A DNA stretch of 64,000 nucleotides from NCBI RefSeq assembly GCF_947503385.1, contig NZ_CANNDO010000001.1, positions 930,001 to 994,000 of the forward strand. Reading direction: 5' to 3'. The position numbers and the translations under genes were made by a program. Shown here one piece after another: positions 46,406-55,407 of this stretch. Position 1 is the first letter of the stretch. Each line of letters begins with the position of its first letter. The stretch is from an uncultured Tateyamaria sp. (GTDB lineage: Bacteria; Pseudomonadota; Alphaproteobacteria; Rhodobacterales; Rhodobacteraceae). Below the pieces are notes generated by a model, which was not told where the DNA came from, did no database searches, and worked only from the letters and a program-made list of their open reading frames with translations.

Positions 46406-46460
46406 CATACCTTTTTGTATGCTGCGCGACAAGTCAAACATACAAAAAAGTATGTTTGAC
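46406..46460. promoter_or_regulatory. two palindromic operators of the TetR operon
   Basis: CATAC-N6-GTATG occurs at 46406-46421 and again at 46439-46454, centres 33 bp apart (about three helical turns). The second is embedded in a longer perfect palindrome with 11-bp arms GTCAAACATAC/GTATGTTTGAC (46433-46460). They sit 29-83 bp upstream of the first gene. Confidence 0.8.
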
Positions 46461-46476
46461 GGTGCAAAGCCGCGTC

Positions 46477-47475
46477 TCAGGCGACGCGGCAGTTGTCCTG
46501 ATCGAAGCGAAAGGCGCTGGTGTCGTCGAAATCGAGTTCAATCTGTGCGCCCACGCGGGTTGGGTCCTGTCCGAAGAGCCGCACGGTCAGCGTCTCGTCA
46601 TGGTCGGTGGCGACCAGCAGGTTCGTGTCGCCGCCCAGACGTTCCACATGGGTCACATTGCCCGAGATGCGGCCACCTTTGGTCGGGCGCAGATGTTCGG
46701 GGCGAATGCCCAGTGCGCCGCCGGGCGGGATGTCCAGCGGTGCCCGTTCGAGAAAGTTCATCGCCGGTGAGCCAAGGAACCCGGCCACAAATCGGTTGGC
46801 GGGGTTGTTGTAAAGCTCCATGGGCGAGCCGACCTGTTCCACCCGGCCATCGCGCAGCACGACGATTTTGTCGGCCAGCGTCATCGCCTCGGTCTGATCG
46901 TGGGTAACGTAGATCATCGACGCGCTCAGCGTGCGGTGCAGTTCTGCGATCTCGATCCGGGTGTTCATACGCAGGGCGGCGTCGAGGTTGGACAGCGGCT
47001 CGTCAAAGAGGAACAGCTTGGGTTCACGGACAATGGCGCGGCCAATGGCGACCCGCTGGCGCTGCCCACCGGACAGATCGGACGGGCGGCGGTCGATATA
47101 GGCCCCGAGGTCCAGCATCTGCACGGCCTTGTCGACGCGGGCGTCGATCACCGATTTGGATTGCCGTTCCTGTCTGAGGCCAAGGGCCATGTTGTCGCGC
47201 ACGCTCAGATGCGGGTAGAGCGCGTAGGACTGGAACACCATGGCGATGCCACGTTTGGCGGGGGGCACGGCGTTGACCACGTCGCCGCCAATGTTGACGG
47301 TGCCGCTGGTTGCGTCCTCCAAACCCGCAATCACCCGCAGAAGCGTGGATTTTCCGCAACCCGAGGGGCCGACAAAGACGACGAATTCGCCGTCCTCAAC
47401 GGTCAGGTTGATGTCCCTGAGCACCTCGACCGCGCCAAAGGATTTGCAGACATTTGTAAGGGTCAGGGCGGTCAT
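46477..47475 (-). CDS. carbohydrate ABC transporter ATP-binding protein (UgpC/MalK type)
   Basis: ATPase of a sugar importer, 332 residues. Seen: Walker [11 protein letters not shown] (about 36-45), Q-loop [15 protein letters not shown], signature [15 protein letters not shown] (about 134-148), Walker [14 protein letters not shown]-loop VTHDQTEAM, and a C-terminal OB/TOBE regulatory domain (about 240-330). Last gene of a six-gene leftward operon; start overlaps the oxidoreductase stop. Confidence 0.93.
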   Translation of the reverse strand: MTALTLTNVCKSFGAVEVLRDINLTVEDGEFVVFVGPSGCGKSTLLRVIAGLEDATSGTVNIGGDVVNAVPPAKRGIAMVFQSYALYPHLSVRDNMALGLRQERQSKSVIDARVDKAVQMLDLGAYIDRRPSDLSGGQRQRVAIGRAIVREPKLFLFDEPLSNLDAALRMNTRIEIAELHRTLSASMIYVTHDQTEAMTLADKIVVLRDGRVEQVGSPMELYNNPANRFVAGFLGSPAMNFLERAPLDIPPGGALGIRPEHLRPTKGGRISGNVTHVERLGGDTNLLVATDHDETLTVRLFGQDPTRVGAQIELDFDDTSAFRFDQDNCRVA

Positions 47476-48497
47476 TGGACGTCTCCTAGCTCAACCGGGC
47501 GGCACGTGCGGATGCTTTCATCCGCGGCCAGACATATGCGCAGCGATTGCACGGCGTCGGACATGTGCCGTGTCAGGTCCATGTCGCGGGCAATCGCGTT
47601 CAACAGGAACGCTTGCTCTGCGTCGCAAAGCTCTTGGTGGCCGGGTTCGCCGGGCATCTTGATCAGGGTGTCGTTGCCGGGCCGGTGGACAAGGATAGCG
47701 CCAACGGCGGTGTGGCCGTCCACATCGTCGGATTGCCCTTTGTTGCCGTCCGTAATCGATACGGACCCGTTGGGCGACACCACGTCTTTGACGAAAAAGG
47801 CGGTCTCGGACATCATTGGCCCCCACCCGGCCTCGTACCAGCCGACAGAGCCGTCTTTGAACCAGACCTGAAGCTGGCCGTAATTGTACATGTCGGGCGC
47901 AATCTCGTCCGACAGGCGCAGGCCCATGCCGCTGACGCGGATGGGGGCGGCGTCGGTGATCTGGCACATGACATCGACGTAGTGAACGCCGCAGTCCACA
48001 AGGGGCGACGTGGTTTCCATCAGCGCCTTGTGGGTGGCCCATGTCGGACCGTCGGACTGCTGGTTGAGGTTCATCCGAAACACATACGGCCCACCCAGCG
48101 CGCGCGCCTCGGCGATGAGCCGCTGCCAGCTGGAATGGTGGCGCAGGATGTAGCCGACGACCAGCTTGCGACCGTTGGCCTGTGCTGCGGCCACGACCCG
48201 GCGGGCATCCGCAACGGTGGTGGCCAGCGGCTTTTCCACGAACACATGCGCACCGGCCTCCATCGCGCGGATGGCATAGTCGGCGTGGCTGTCGGAATAG
48301 GTGGCGATGCAGACGATATCGGGGCCAAGCGCCAGCCCTTCGTCAAAGGTCGCAAGGCGCGGGTAGGCGCGCAACGCCTCGGGCAAAGCCACGTCCGACC
48401 GGTTGACCAGCCCGACAATCTTGGCATCGGGGTGGACGTGATAGGCCAGCGCGTGGCTGCGGCCCATGTTGCCAAGTCCTGCGACGACGACCCTCAT
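47472..48497 (-). CDS. Gfo/Idh/MocA-family oxidoreductase
   Basis: NAD(P)-dependent sugar dehydrogenase-like protein, 341 residues. Seen: Rossmann motif [14 protein letters not shown] (about 7-20), [20 protein letters not shown], the EKP motif VEKPLATT (about 91-98), and [10 protein letters not shown] in the catalytic region. Substrate unknown; in this operon it may oxidise or epimerise the imported amino sugar or an anhydro/ether derivative. Overlaps both neighbours by 4 bp. Confidence 0.9.
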   Translation of the reverse strand: MRVVVAGLGNMGRSHALAYHVHPDAKIVGLVNRSDVALPEALRAYPRLATFDEGLALGPDIVCIATYSDSHADYAIRAMEAGAHVFVEKPLATTVADARRVVAAAQANGRKLVVGYILRHHSSWQRLIAEARALGGPYVFRMNLNQQSDGPTWATHKALMETTSPLVDCGVHYVDVMCQITDAAPIRVSGMGLRLSDEIAPDMYNYGQLQVWFKDGSVGWYEAGWGPMMSETAFFVKDVVSPNGSVSITDGNKGQSDDVDGHTAVGAILVHRPGNDTLIKMPGEPGHQELCDAEQAFLLNAIARDMDLTRHMSDAVQSLRICLAADESIRTCRPVELGDVQ

Positions 48498-49333
48498 TTG
48501 ACTGCCCCCGATGTGATGCCCCGGATCAGCTGGCGCGAAAAGATCACATAGAGTGCCATGACCGGCAGGATCGCCAGCGACAGGGCCGACAGCACCGCGT
48601 TCCAGTCAGTGACGAACTGCCCGATGAACACCTGACTGCCAAGGGTCAGTGTCTTGACCTCTTCGGCGGGCGCGAGGATCAGCGGAAACCACAGGTCATT
48701 CCAGATCGGGATCATGTTAAACACGGCCACGGTCGCCATCGCCGGGCGCACCAGCGGCAGCACCAGTTGAAAGAAGATGCGGTATTCTGACAACCCGTCG
48801 ATACGGCCTGCGTTTTTCAGGTCATCGCTGACCTGCCGCATGAATTCGCTGAGAATGAACACCGCCAGCGGCAGGCCTTGGGCGGTATAGACAAGGATCA
48901 GCGCCCAGAGCGTGTTGACCAGCCCGGTCTGCACCATCATCTCAAGAATGGCGACGGTGCCGATGCGGATCGGGATCATGATCCCGAGCGCCAGATAGAG
49001 GCCCATCAGCGTATTGCCCTTGAACCGGTATTCAGCCAGCGCAAAGGCCGCCATGGCCCCAAAGAGCAGGATAAAGAACAGCGAGCCGACGGTGACAATC
49101 ATCGAGTTCTGGAAGTAGAGAAAGAAATCCCCCTGTTTCAGCACGGTTTCGTACCCGATCAGTGAAAACGTCTCGGAATTGGGCATGGCCAGCGGTTCGC
49201 GAAAAATCGCGCGGCGGTTTTTGAAGCTGTTGATGACAATGACAAAAACCGGGAACAGCGCGATCAGGGTATAGAGGATGAGCGCGCCGTGGGCGGCAAG
49301 GGTGTTGAAGCGGTTGGTGCGTGCAATCGACAT
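48494..49333 (-). CDS. carbohydrate ABC transporter permease (MalG type)
   Basis: Inner-membrane permease of 279 residues with six hydrophobic segments. Seen: ILYTLIALFPVFVIVINSFK (TM1), LGIMIPIRIGTVAILEMM, and the EAA loop DDLKNAGRIDGLSEYRIFF (about 174-192). The ATG at 49333 overlaps the previous stop by one base (TGATG); a longer open frame exists but lacks support. Pairs with the next permease. Confidence 0.9.
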   Translation of the reverse strand: MSIARTNRFNTLAAHGALILYTLIALFPVFVIVINSFKNRRAIFREPLAMPNSETFSLIGYETVLKQGDFFLYFQNSMIVTVGSLFFILLFGAMAAFALAEYRFKGNTLMGLYLALGIMIPIRIGTVAILEMMVQTGLVNTLWALILVYTAQGLPLAVFILSEFMRQVSDDLKNAGRIDGLSEYRIFFQLVLPLVRPAMATVAVFNMIPIWNDLWFPLILAPAEEVKTLTLGSQVFIGQFVTDWNAVLSALSLAILPVMALYVIFSRQLIRGITSGAVK

Positions 49334-50259
49334 CAGAACTGATACCTCCGCATCCGGCTTTGAATGCCAAAGAGATAAATGCACACCCCCACGAGGATGA
49401 TAGCGAACATGGCCGATGCGATGGTCGACCCCATATGCGGGTCCCCCAGTTGCAACTGAAACCCAAAGAAGGTGCGGTACATGAAGGTGCCAAGGATATC
49501 GGTGCTGAAATCAGGCCCCGCCAATGCACCCTGCGCCGCATAGATCAGATCGAAGGCATTGAAATTGGCCACAAAGGTCAGGATCGAGATGATTCCGATC
49601 GACGGCAGGATCAGCGGCAGCTTGATCTTCCAGAAGGCGGAGAGGCTGGTGATCCCCTCGACCTCTGCCGCCTCCAGTATCTCGTCCGGGATCGACAGGA
49701 GGGCGGCATAGATCAGCATCATCGGGATGCCGACAAACTGCCAGACCGACACCAGCGACAGGGTGGTCAGGGCGTAGGCTTCTTTGCCCAGCCATGGAGC
49801 ATAGAGCGACTTGAGCCCTACCGCATCCAACATACCGGGCGCGATGCCCCAGATGGGCGACAGGATCAGCTTCCATGCAAAGCCCACGATTACAAAGCTG
49901 AGGATTGTCGGGATAAAGATGGCGGAGCGGTAGAAGGCGGCAAAGCGCAGGCGCGGGTGGCTCAGGATCGCGGCGAGCGCGATGCCGATGGGGTTCTGCA
50001 CCAGCATGTGGATGACGAAGAACCAGAAATTATTGCCAAGCGCGTTCCAGAATTGATCGGACCAGACGGTTTCCCCGAACAGCCTGCGAAAGTTTTGCAG
50101 GCCCACATAGACGCGTTCCTGATCGACCTCGGTGAACAGCGACAGCCGCAGCGTATTGAACAGCGGATAGATCATCACGGCGGTGTAAACCAGCACCGCA
50201 GGCGCCAGAAAGACAACGATATGCCACCGGAATTTTGGGCGGTGATGTTGATCCGACAT
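49333..50259 (-). CDS. carbohydrate ABC transporter permease (MalF type)
   Basis: Permease of 308 residues. Seen: N-terminal FLAPAVLVYTAVMIYPLFNT (TM1), a loop with YVGLQNFRRLF typical of sugar permeases, and the EAA loop EILEAAEVEGITSLSAFWKI (about 210-229). GAGAG precedes its ATG. It follows the binding-protein gene after a 150-bp gap that holds a hairpin. Confidence 0.9.
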   Translation of the reverse strand: MSDQHHRPKFRWHIVVFLAPAVLVYTAVMIYPLFNTLRLSLFTEVDQERVYVGLQNFRRLFGETVWSDQFWNALGNNFWFFVIHMLVQNPIGIALAAILSHPRLRFAAFYRSAIFIPTILSFVIVGFAWKLILSPIWGIAPGMLDAVGLKSLYAPWLGKEAYALTTLSLVSVWQFVGIPMMLIYAALLSIPDEILEAAEVEGITSLSAFWKIKLPLILPSIGIISILTFVANFNAFDLIYAAQGALAGPDFSTDILGTFMYRTFFGFQLQLGDPHMGSTIASAMFAIILVGVCIYLFGIQSRMRRYQF

Positions 50260-50366
50260 GGAACTCTCCTGTTGGCCCGCGCAGGTCCGTTGCAGCGCCG
50301 CAATGAGACGGGAATTGGTGCGCCGAATGTTGTGGGGCGATGTGCCACGACCGGTTGTGGGCGCAT

Positions 50367-50389
50367 GTCCCGCCCCGACGCATCGGGAC
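50367..50389 (-). other. intercistronic hairpin after the binding-protein gene
   Basis: GTCCCG/CGGGAC outer pairing with inner CCCGA-TGCG-TCGGG, 21 nt downstream of the binding-protein stop and without a T-run. Such stem-loops after binding-protein genes often protect the upstream mRNA and raise binding protein over permease; that role is inferred. Confidence 0.5.
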
Positions 50390-50409
50390 GGAACGGGGTC
50401 AGGTGACCC

Positions 50410-51663
50410 TTATTGCTGGGGCGCGTACCAGCTGGCCAGACCCTCTTGGAGCCGCGCGCCCGCGTCTTCGGGGCTTTCCTCGCCCTTGATCACCGCGACG
50501 GAGGCATTCCATGTCTCGTTTTCGAGATTGGGCGTGCCGCGCGACAGGACCTGATACGTGGAGCGGATCGTGCTTTCGCACTCGCCCCGCCACGAGATGA
50601 ACTCTTGGGCCAGCGGGTCTTCGAGCGTCACGGGCGCATCCGACAGCGGGAAGAAGCCGGGCAGGGCATTGGCAAAGATCGTCGCAAACTCGGACGAGCC
50701 GACCCAGTTGAGGAAGGTCTTGGCTGCCTCGGGATTGTCAGTGGCGGCGTTCATGCCGATGCCGATGTCGGTGTGGTCCGAGATATAGCAGGTGTCGCCT
50801 GCGTTCTGGACCGGCGGATAGAACGCACCCATCTCGAAATCAGCGAGGTTGTTGAAGCCCGAGATTTCCCACGAGCCGGTCGGATAGATCGCAGCACGGC
50901 CAAGGGTAAAGATGTTCTGGCTGTCGGGATAGGTCTGTGCCTCGAACCCGTCGCCCAGATAGTCGCCCCATTTCGCCAGTTGCCGGTAGGGCGCGACCCA
51001 TGCCTCGTCCGTCAGCTTTTGATCACCGGCGAGCAGGGCAAGGCGGCCTTCTTCGCCCTTCCAATAGTTCGGGCCGATGTTGTTATAGCCCATGGTCGCG
51101 GCTTCCCATTGGTCATTGGTGCCCATGGCCATGGGGATGTAGCTGCCGTCTTCCTTTATCTTGTCGAGCGCGGCAAAGAATTCCGCCTCGGTCGCGGGCT
51201 CTTCGAGGCCCAGTTCGGCAAAGGCGTCCTTGTTGTAGATAAAGCCGTGGATCACCGACGCCATGGGCACGCAGAACTGCGTGGCGGCGTCATCCGTGCT
51301 CCAGCCTGATTTGGCCACGGGCGAGAAGTTTGCCATGCCGTCTAGGTCGCTGATATCGGCGAGGTGTCCCGCCTCGAACAGGGCCAGCGACGCGTCAAAG
51401 GGGCGGCAGGTGATGATGTCACCGGCGGACCCTGCGTCCAGCTTGGAATTCAGGACGGCGTTGTATTCTGCGGGGGCGGAGGGCGTGAAGTTCAGCTTGA
51501 TGCCCGGATGTTCAGCCTCGAATGCCGGGATGATCTCGTTCTGCCAGATGGCCAGATCGTCATTGCGCCAGCTTTCGATGGTCAGCGTCACATCCTCGGC
51601 AGAGGCGGCCCCCGCGATCACGGTCGAGGCCAGCAAGGCGCCGATCAGTTTGGAATTTGTCAT
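50410..51663 (-). CDS. sugar ABC transporter substrate-binding protein
   Basis: Periplasmic solute-binding protein of 417 residues (MalE/UgpB class 1 family). Seen: signal peptide (1-22, IGALLASTVIAGAASA before EDVTLT), LTIESWRNDDLAIWQNEI, FGLxG-type IYPTGSWEISGF (about 275-286) and a C-terminal aromatic-rich part (QEGLASWYAPQQ). Ligand likely an N-acetylated or muramyl amino sugar from the surrounding genes. GGGAG lies before the ATG at 51663, 19 bp after murQ. Confidence 0.9.
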   Translation of the reverse strand: MTNSKLIGALLASTVIAGAASAEDVTLTIESWRNDDLAIWQNEIIPAFEAEHPGIKLNFTPSAPAEYNAVLNSKLDAGSAGDIITCRPFDASLALFEAGHLADISDLDGMANFSPVAKSGWSTDDAATQFCVPMASVIHGFIYNKDAFAELGLEEPATEAEFFAALDKIKEDGSYIPMAMGTNDQWEAATMGYNNIGPNYWKGEEGRLALLAGDQKLTDEAWVAPYRQLAKWGDYLGDGFEAQTYPDSQNIFTLGRAAIYPTGSWEISGFNNLADFEMGAFYPPVQNAGDTCYISDHTDIGIGMNAATDNPEAAKTFLNWVGSSEFATIFANALPGFFPLSDAPVTLEDPLAQEFISWRGECESTIRSTYQVLSRGTPNLENETWNASVAVIKGEESPEDAGARLQEGLASWYAPQQ

Positions 51664-51682
51664 TTTGTTCTCCCTAGTTGAA

Positions 51683-52576
51683 TCATTGGTGTTCCGGTGC
51701 AATCGCGTGCAGGCACGGGCCCAAATGCCCGTCATGTGCCCGCAGCAGCGCCTTGGCGTCGGCATGTGACAGCCCGGCGGCCACAAGGGTCGCGGGTTTG
51801 ACGTGGCCGGACGTCACGGCCAGCGCGCGGGCGGCGTCGGCATCGGCGACATTTGCGATGCGGGCCACCATGCGGGCGGACCGGTCCAGCAGTTTTGCAT
51901 TGTCCGCCACCACATTGACCATCATGCCGCCATACACGTGGCCCAGTTTGACCCCCATGAGCGAAGACATGAGGTTCAACGCCACCTTTTGCGCAGTGCC
52001 CGCGCCCATGCGCGTCGATCCTGCGATGACTTCGGGTGGCGTTTGCAGGCAGATGGCGATGTCCGCAGCGTTCAGCAGGTCCGTGTCGGGATTGTTGGCG
52101 ATGCCGATGACGCGCGCGCCGGCGTCGCGGACGGCACGGGCCATCTGCACCGCGTAGGGTGTTGTGCCGCTTGCGCTGAGCACGATGACTGCGTCGCCGG
52201 GCTGCGCGGCGCGCGCGGCGTCGCGCGCGGCATCTGTGTCGTCTTCGGTGTCTCCGGGCATCCGCCCGTCGATGGGGATCCCCCCGGCCATGTGTATCTG
52301 GATCTGTTCCGGGGCAATGCCGAAGGTGCCCGGCAGTTCGCAGGCGTCGGCCAGCGCCATCAGGCCGGAACTTCCAGCGGCGGCGTAGATGATGGATTTG
52401 CCGTCCTGAACGGTGCGCGCCAGCAGGTTCGCCGCGTCGCTGATGGGGGCGGCGGCGCGGCGCACCGCCTCGACCGCGTCAAGCTGTACGTCAACCATAC
52501 GCGCCACCGCGTCCTGCGGCAGCAACGCGTCGATTGCGTCCCCGTCCATAACGTTTTCGGTGGCTGGCAGCAGCAT
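51683..52576 (-). CDS. murQ: N-acetylmuramic acid 6-phosphate etherase
   Basis: Lyase that removes D-lactate from MurNAc-6-phosphate, giving GlcNAc-6-phosphate; used in recycling or using cell-wall sugar. 297 residues. Seen: SIS fold with YAAAGSSGLMALADACELPGTF (split, about 64-85), VLSASGTTPYA (about 132-142), and the murQ signature EVIAGSTRMGAGTAQKVALN (about 180-199). First gene of the leftward operon, with the transporter behind it. Tandem AGGTAT repeats lie 24-44 bp upstream of the start. Confidence 0.93.
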   Translation of the reverse strand: MLLPATENVMDGDAIDALLPQDAVARMVDVQLDAVEAVRRAAAPISDAANLLARTVQDGKSIIYAAAGSSGLMALADACELPGTFGIAPEQIQIHMAGGIPIDGRMPGDTEDDTDAARDAARAAQPGDAVIVLSASGTTPYAVQMARAVRDAGARVIGIANNPDTDLLNAADIAICLQTPPEVIAGSTRMGAGTAQKVALNLMSSLMGVKLGHVYGGMMVNVVADNAKLLDRSARMVARIANVADADAARALAVTSGHVKPATLVAAGLSHADAKALLRAHDGHLGPCLHAIAPEHQ

Positions 52577-52599
52577 ACGAATCCCCTTTGACCAAGAAC

Positions 52600-52620
52600 A
52601 ATACCTTTAAGATACCTTTT
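52600..52620 (-). promoter_or_regulatory. tandem 11-bp repeat operator, murQ side
   Basis: On the minus strand AAAAGGTATCTTAAAGGTAT, two AAGGTAT cores exactly 11 bp apart, 24 bp upstream of murQ. The same motif in the same spacing stands before the kinase gene. Confidence 0.7.
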
Positions 52621-52710
52621 GTCTACCACTTTCTTTTTTCCGCAACGCCGGTGGATGAGTGGCGGGAAAAATGCGCGTAAAAGATACGATAGGTCTGTTA
52701 TTCCGCCAAT

Positions 52711-52730
52711 AGGTATTATAAAGGTATTAT
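52711..52730 (+). promoter_or_regulatory. tandem 11-bp repeat operator, kinase side
   Basis: AGGTATTATAAAGGTATTAT, two AGGTATTAT units 11 bp apart, ending at the kinase start codon; the second AAAGG doubles as its ribosome-binding site, so a bound regulator would also cover it. The remaining DNA between 52621 and 52710 shows no further clear motif. Confidence 0.7.
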
Positions 52731-53612
52731 ATGTCTGATTCTGCACACAGCTACATTGTAGGCGTTGATGGCGGCGGCACGGGGTGCCGCGTTGCCATTT
52801 CCGCGATGAATGGTGCCGTGCTGGCGCGGGCCGAAGGTGCGCGTGCCAACGTGGCGTCGGATGCGGCCCTTGCGGTGCGCAATGTGCTGGCGACGGTCGC
52901 AGCGGCGGCGCAGGAGGCAGGCATCTCAATGCAGGCCTTGGCCCGTGCGCGGGCGCATCTGGGGCTGGCGGGGGTGCAGACGCCGCGGGACGCGGTTCGG
53001 ATCGCATCGGCCATGCCGTTTGAACATATCGTTGTCACCGATGACCGGCCCACGGCTGTGACCGGGGCCTTGGGCGGGCGGGACGGATACCTGTTGTCGG
53101 TTGGGACCGGAACCATCGCGGCTGCGACGGTGGGCGGGCGGTTCCGGTATGTGGGCGGTTGGGGGTTTTACCTGTCGGATCAGGCCTCTGGCGCATGGTT
53201 GGGGCGCGCGGCGCTGGAGCACGTGCTGCTCTGCCATGACGGTGTGTTTGCGCACACCACGCTGACGCGCCAGTTGCTCCGCTCTTTTGATGATGACGCA
53301 AATGCGCTGTCGTCCTTTAGCTTTTCGGCCAAGCCCGGCGACTATGCTGCCTTTGCGCCGGTAATTTTCGACGCGGCGCGGGCGGACGACGCTTGGGCGC
53401 ATGAGCTTATCGCGCAAGGCGCGGACCATCTGGTGCAGAGCCTGCGGGCGCTTGGGTTTCGCGCGGGCGACCCGCTGTGCCTGAGCGGCGGGGTCGGCCC
53501 GCATTACGCCGACCATTTGCCGCCGGACCACCTGTCCGGGCGCGTCCCCGCCGCCGGAAACGCGCTGGACGGGGCGCTGGCGCTTGCCAAATCACAAGGG
53601 GCCATGACGTGA
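52731..53612 (+). CDS. BadF/BcrA-type N-acetyl-amino-sugar kinase
   Basis: ASKHA-fold kinase of 293 residues. Seen: phosphate-1 motif GVDGGGTGCRVAI (about 11-23), AHLGLAGVQTPRD, GTGTIAAATVGGRF (about 125-138) and GGWGFYLSDQASGAW. The family includes N-acetylglucosamine kinases and the clostridial MurK that phosphorylates both MurNAc and GlcNAc; placed opposite murQ and beside nagA, such a dual role is likely here. Start codon sits directly against the tandem repeat operator. Confidence 0.88.
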   Translation: MSDSAHSYIVGVDGGGTGCRVAISAMNGAVLARAEGARANVASDAALAVRNVLATVAAAAQEAGISMQALARARAHLGLAGVQTPRDAVRIASAMPFEHIVVTDDRPTAVTGALGGRDGYLLSVGTGTIAAATVGGRFRYVGGWGFYLSDQASGAWLGRAALEHVLLCHDGVFAHTTLTRQLLRSFDDDANALSSFSFSAKPGDYAAFAPVIFDAARADDAWAHELIAQGADHLVQSLRALGFRAGDPLCLSGGVGPHYADHLPPDHLSGRVPAAGNALDGALALAKSQGAMT

Positions 53613-54379
53613 GCATTGTCGAGTTTCTTGCACCGGACAACTGGCTGCTGCCGGATGGTGGCCCGCGCTATATGCAGTTGCGCCGACGGCTGAGCGAGGG
53701 GGTGGATCAGGGCCTGTTGAAAGCGGGCAGTTCGCTGCCGCCGGAACGGGAAATCGCGACAATCACAGACCTGTCGCGTGTCACCGTCCGCAAAGCCATA
53801 CAGGCACTGGCCGAAGATGGTATTATCGTTCAGAAACAGGGGTCTGGATCATTCGTGGCCTCTGATACGCCGCAGATCGAGCAATCGCTGTCCCGGCTGA
53901 CCTCGTTCAGTGAGGACATGTCGCGGCGCGGTATGGCTTCGGCGAGCATCTGGCTGGAACGCGGCATTTTTATGCCATCGCCGGACGAGGTGCTGGCGCT
54001 TGCGCTGACGCCGGACGCCTCTGTGTCGCGCATCGCGCGGCTGCGCACCGCCGATGACAAACCCATGGCGATTGAACGCGCATCCCTGTCGACCGACGTG
54101 CTGCCCAACCCGCTTTTGGTCGAAACCTCGCTATACGATGTGCTGGATAAGTCCGGGTTCAGGCCGGTGCGCGCGCTGCAAAAAATCTCTGCCATCAACC
54201 TACAGGAAGACAATGCCACGTTGCTTGGCGTCGATGTGGGCACGGCGGGCCTTCGGATTGAGCGCACGTCCTATCATGCGGATGGGCGGGTCGTTGAGTT
54301 TACGCAATCCATATATCGCGGGGACGCCTACAACTTTGTGGCTGAGCTTCGCCTTGCCAAGGAGCAGGACCGCACATGA
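53609..54379 (+). CDS. GntR-family regulator with UTRA domain (NagR-like)
   Basis: Regulator of 256 residues. Seen: GntR winged helix (about 20-85: YMQLRRRLSEGVDQG, SLPPEREIATITDLSRVTVR, GSGSFVA) and a UTRA effector domain (about 100-245), which in NagR/YvoA binds amino-sugar phosphates. GTG start overlaps the kinase stop (GTGA). It is the only regulator in the locus and so the best candidate to bind the 11-bp tandem repeats at 52600 and 52711. Confidence 0.92.
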   Translation: MSIVEFLAPDNWLLPDGGPRYMQLRRRLSEGVDQGLLKAGSSLPPEREIATITDLSRVTVRKAIQALAEDGIIVQKQGSGSFVASDTPQIEQSLSRLTSFSEDMSRRGMASASIWLERGIFMPSPDEVLALALTPDASVSRIARLRTADDKPMAIERASLSTDVLPNPLLVETSLYDVLDKSGFRPVRALQKISAINLQEDNATLLGVDVGTAGLRIERTSYHADGRVVEFTQSIYRGDAYNFVAELRLAKEQDRT

Positions 54380-55407
54380 CGTCCCCTGAGACACAGATGC
54401 GCCGCGAGGTGCTGGAAATTCCGACCGCTGTCGAGCGATTGCTGGACGCAGGGGGCGATGACATCCGCCGCGCCGCCGACGCCATACGCGACCGCGCGCC
54501 GGGGTTTATGGTCAGCGTCGCGCGCGGGTCCTCGGACCATGTGGCGACGTACCTGAAATATGCGTCCGAGTTGCTGCTGGGCACGCCCATTGCGTCCGTT
54601 GGCCCGTCCATCGCGTCGATCTACAACCGCAAACTGAACCTTGCAGGCAGCGTGTGTCTGTCGGTTTCGCAATCGGGCAAAAGCCCCGACATCGTTGAGA
54701 TGGCGCGTATGGCACGGGCCTCTGGTGCGTTGTCGATCGCGGTCACTAACCACCCGGACAGCGATCTGGCGCAGGTGTCGGACCACACGCTGAACCTGCA
54801 CGCCGGACCCGAGCTGAGCGTTGCGGCGACCAAGACATTTGTGAATTCCGCCGTTGCGGGCATTTGGCTGCTGGCGGAGTGCAAGCAGGATGCGGAACTG
54901 TTGCGGGCGGTGCATGACCTGCCGGGCGCGCTGGCGCAGGCGGTACAGACCGACTGGGACGCTGCGCGCGCGGCGCTGGGCACACGCAATTCGATTTTCT
55001 GCCTTGGCCGTGGGCCGGCCTATGCGATTTCGAACGAAGCGGCACTGAAGTTCAAGGAAACCTGTCAGATTCACGCAGAATCCTATTCCTCGGCAGAGGT
55101 ATTGCACGGGCCGGTCTCGATTGTGGATGGCGGATTTCCCGTCATTGCACTGGCGTCGAATGATGCGGCAGAACAGGCGCTGGCCGATGTGGCCGACACC
55201 CTTGCCGACAAGGGCGCGCAGGTGTTTGCCACAAGCGACAAAGTACAGCGGGCCACACCCTTGCCCACGGTGCGGACCGGCCATGCGCTTACTGATCCGA
55301 TTGCATTGATCGCGCGCTTTTACGCCATGGTCGAACGCACGGCTGCGTCGCGCGGGATCAATCCGGATGCGCCGCGTCACCTCAAGAAGGTGACAGAGAC
55401 GGTATGA
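54376..55407 (+). CDS. SIS-domain glucosamine-6-phosphate deaminase (NagB-II type)
   Basis: 343-residue protein with two SIS domains. Seen: VARGSSDHVATYLKY (about 48-62), SVSQSGKSPDIVEM (about 96-109), ELSVAATKTFVNS (about 136-148), LGRGPAYAISNEAALKFKE and the C-terminal HLKKVTETV, all typical of GlmS-C/NagB-II proteins. It lacks the glutaminase domain of GlmS, so it should convert glucosamine-6-phosphate to fructose-6-phosphate and ammonia. Coupled by 4-bp overlaps to gntR and nagA. Confidence 0.88.
   Translation: MTSPETQMRREVLEIPTAVERLLDAGGDDIRRAADAIRDRAPGFMVSVARGSSDHVATYLKYASELLLGTPIASVGPSIASIYNRKLNLAGSVCLSVSQSGKSPDIVEMARMARASGALSIAVTNHPDSDLAQVSDHTLNLHAGPELSVAATKTFVNSAVAGIWLLAECKQDAELLRAVHDLPGALAQAVQTDWDAARAALGTRNSIFCLGRGPAYAISNEAALKFKETCQIHAESYSSAEVLHGPVSIVDGGFPVIALASNDAAEQALADVADTLADKGAQVFATSDKVQRATPLPTVRTGHALTDPIALIARFYAMVERTAASRGINPDAPRHLKKVTETV

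Noticed and set aside
49321-50406. 361-codon plus-strand frame opposite the MalF-type permease
   Set aside because: Antisense shadow; Asp/Gln/Arg-rich with no motif, while the permease is well supported.
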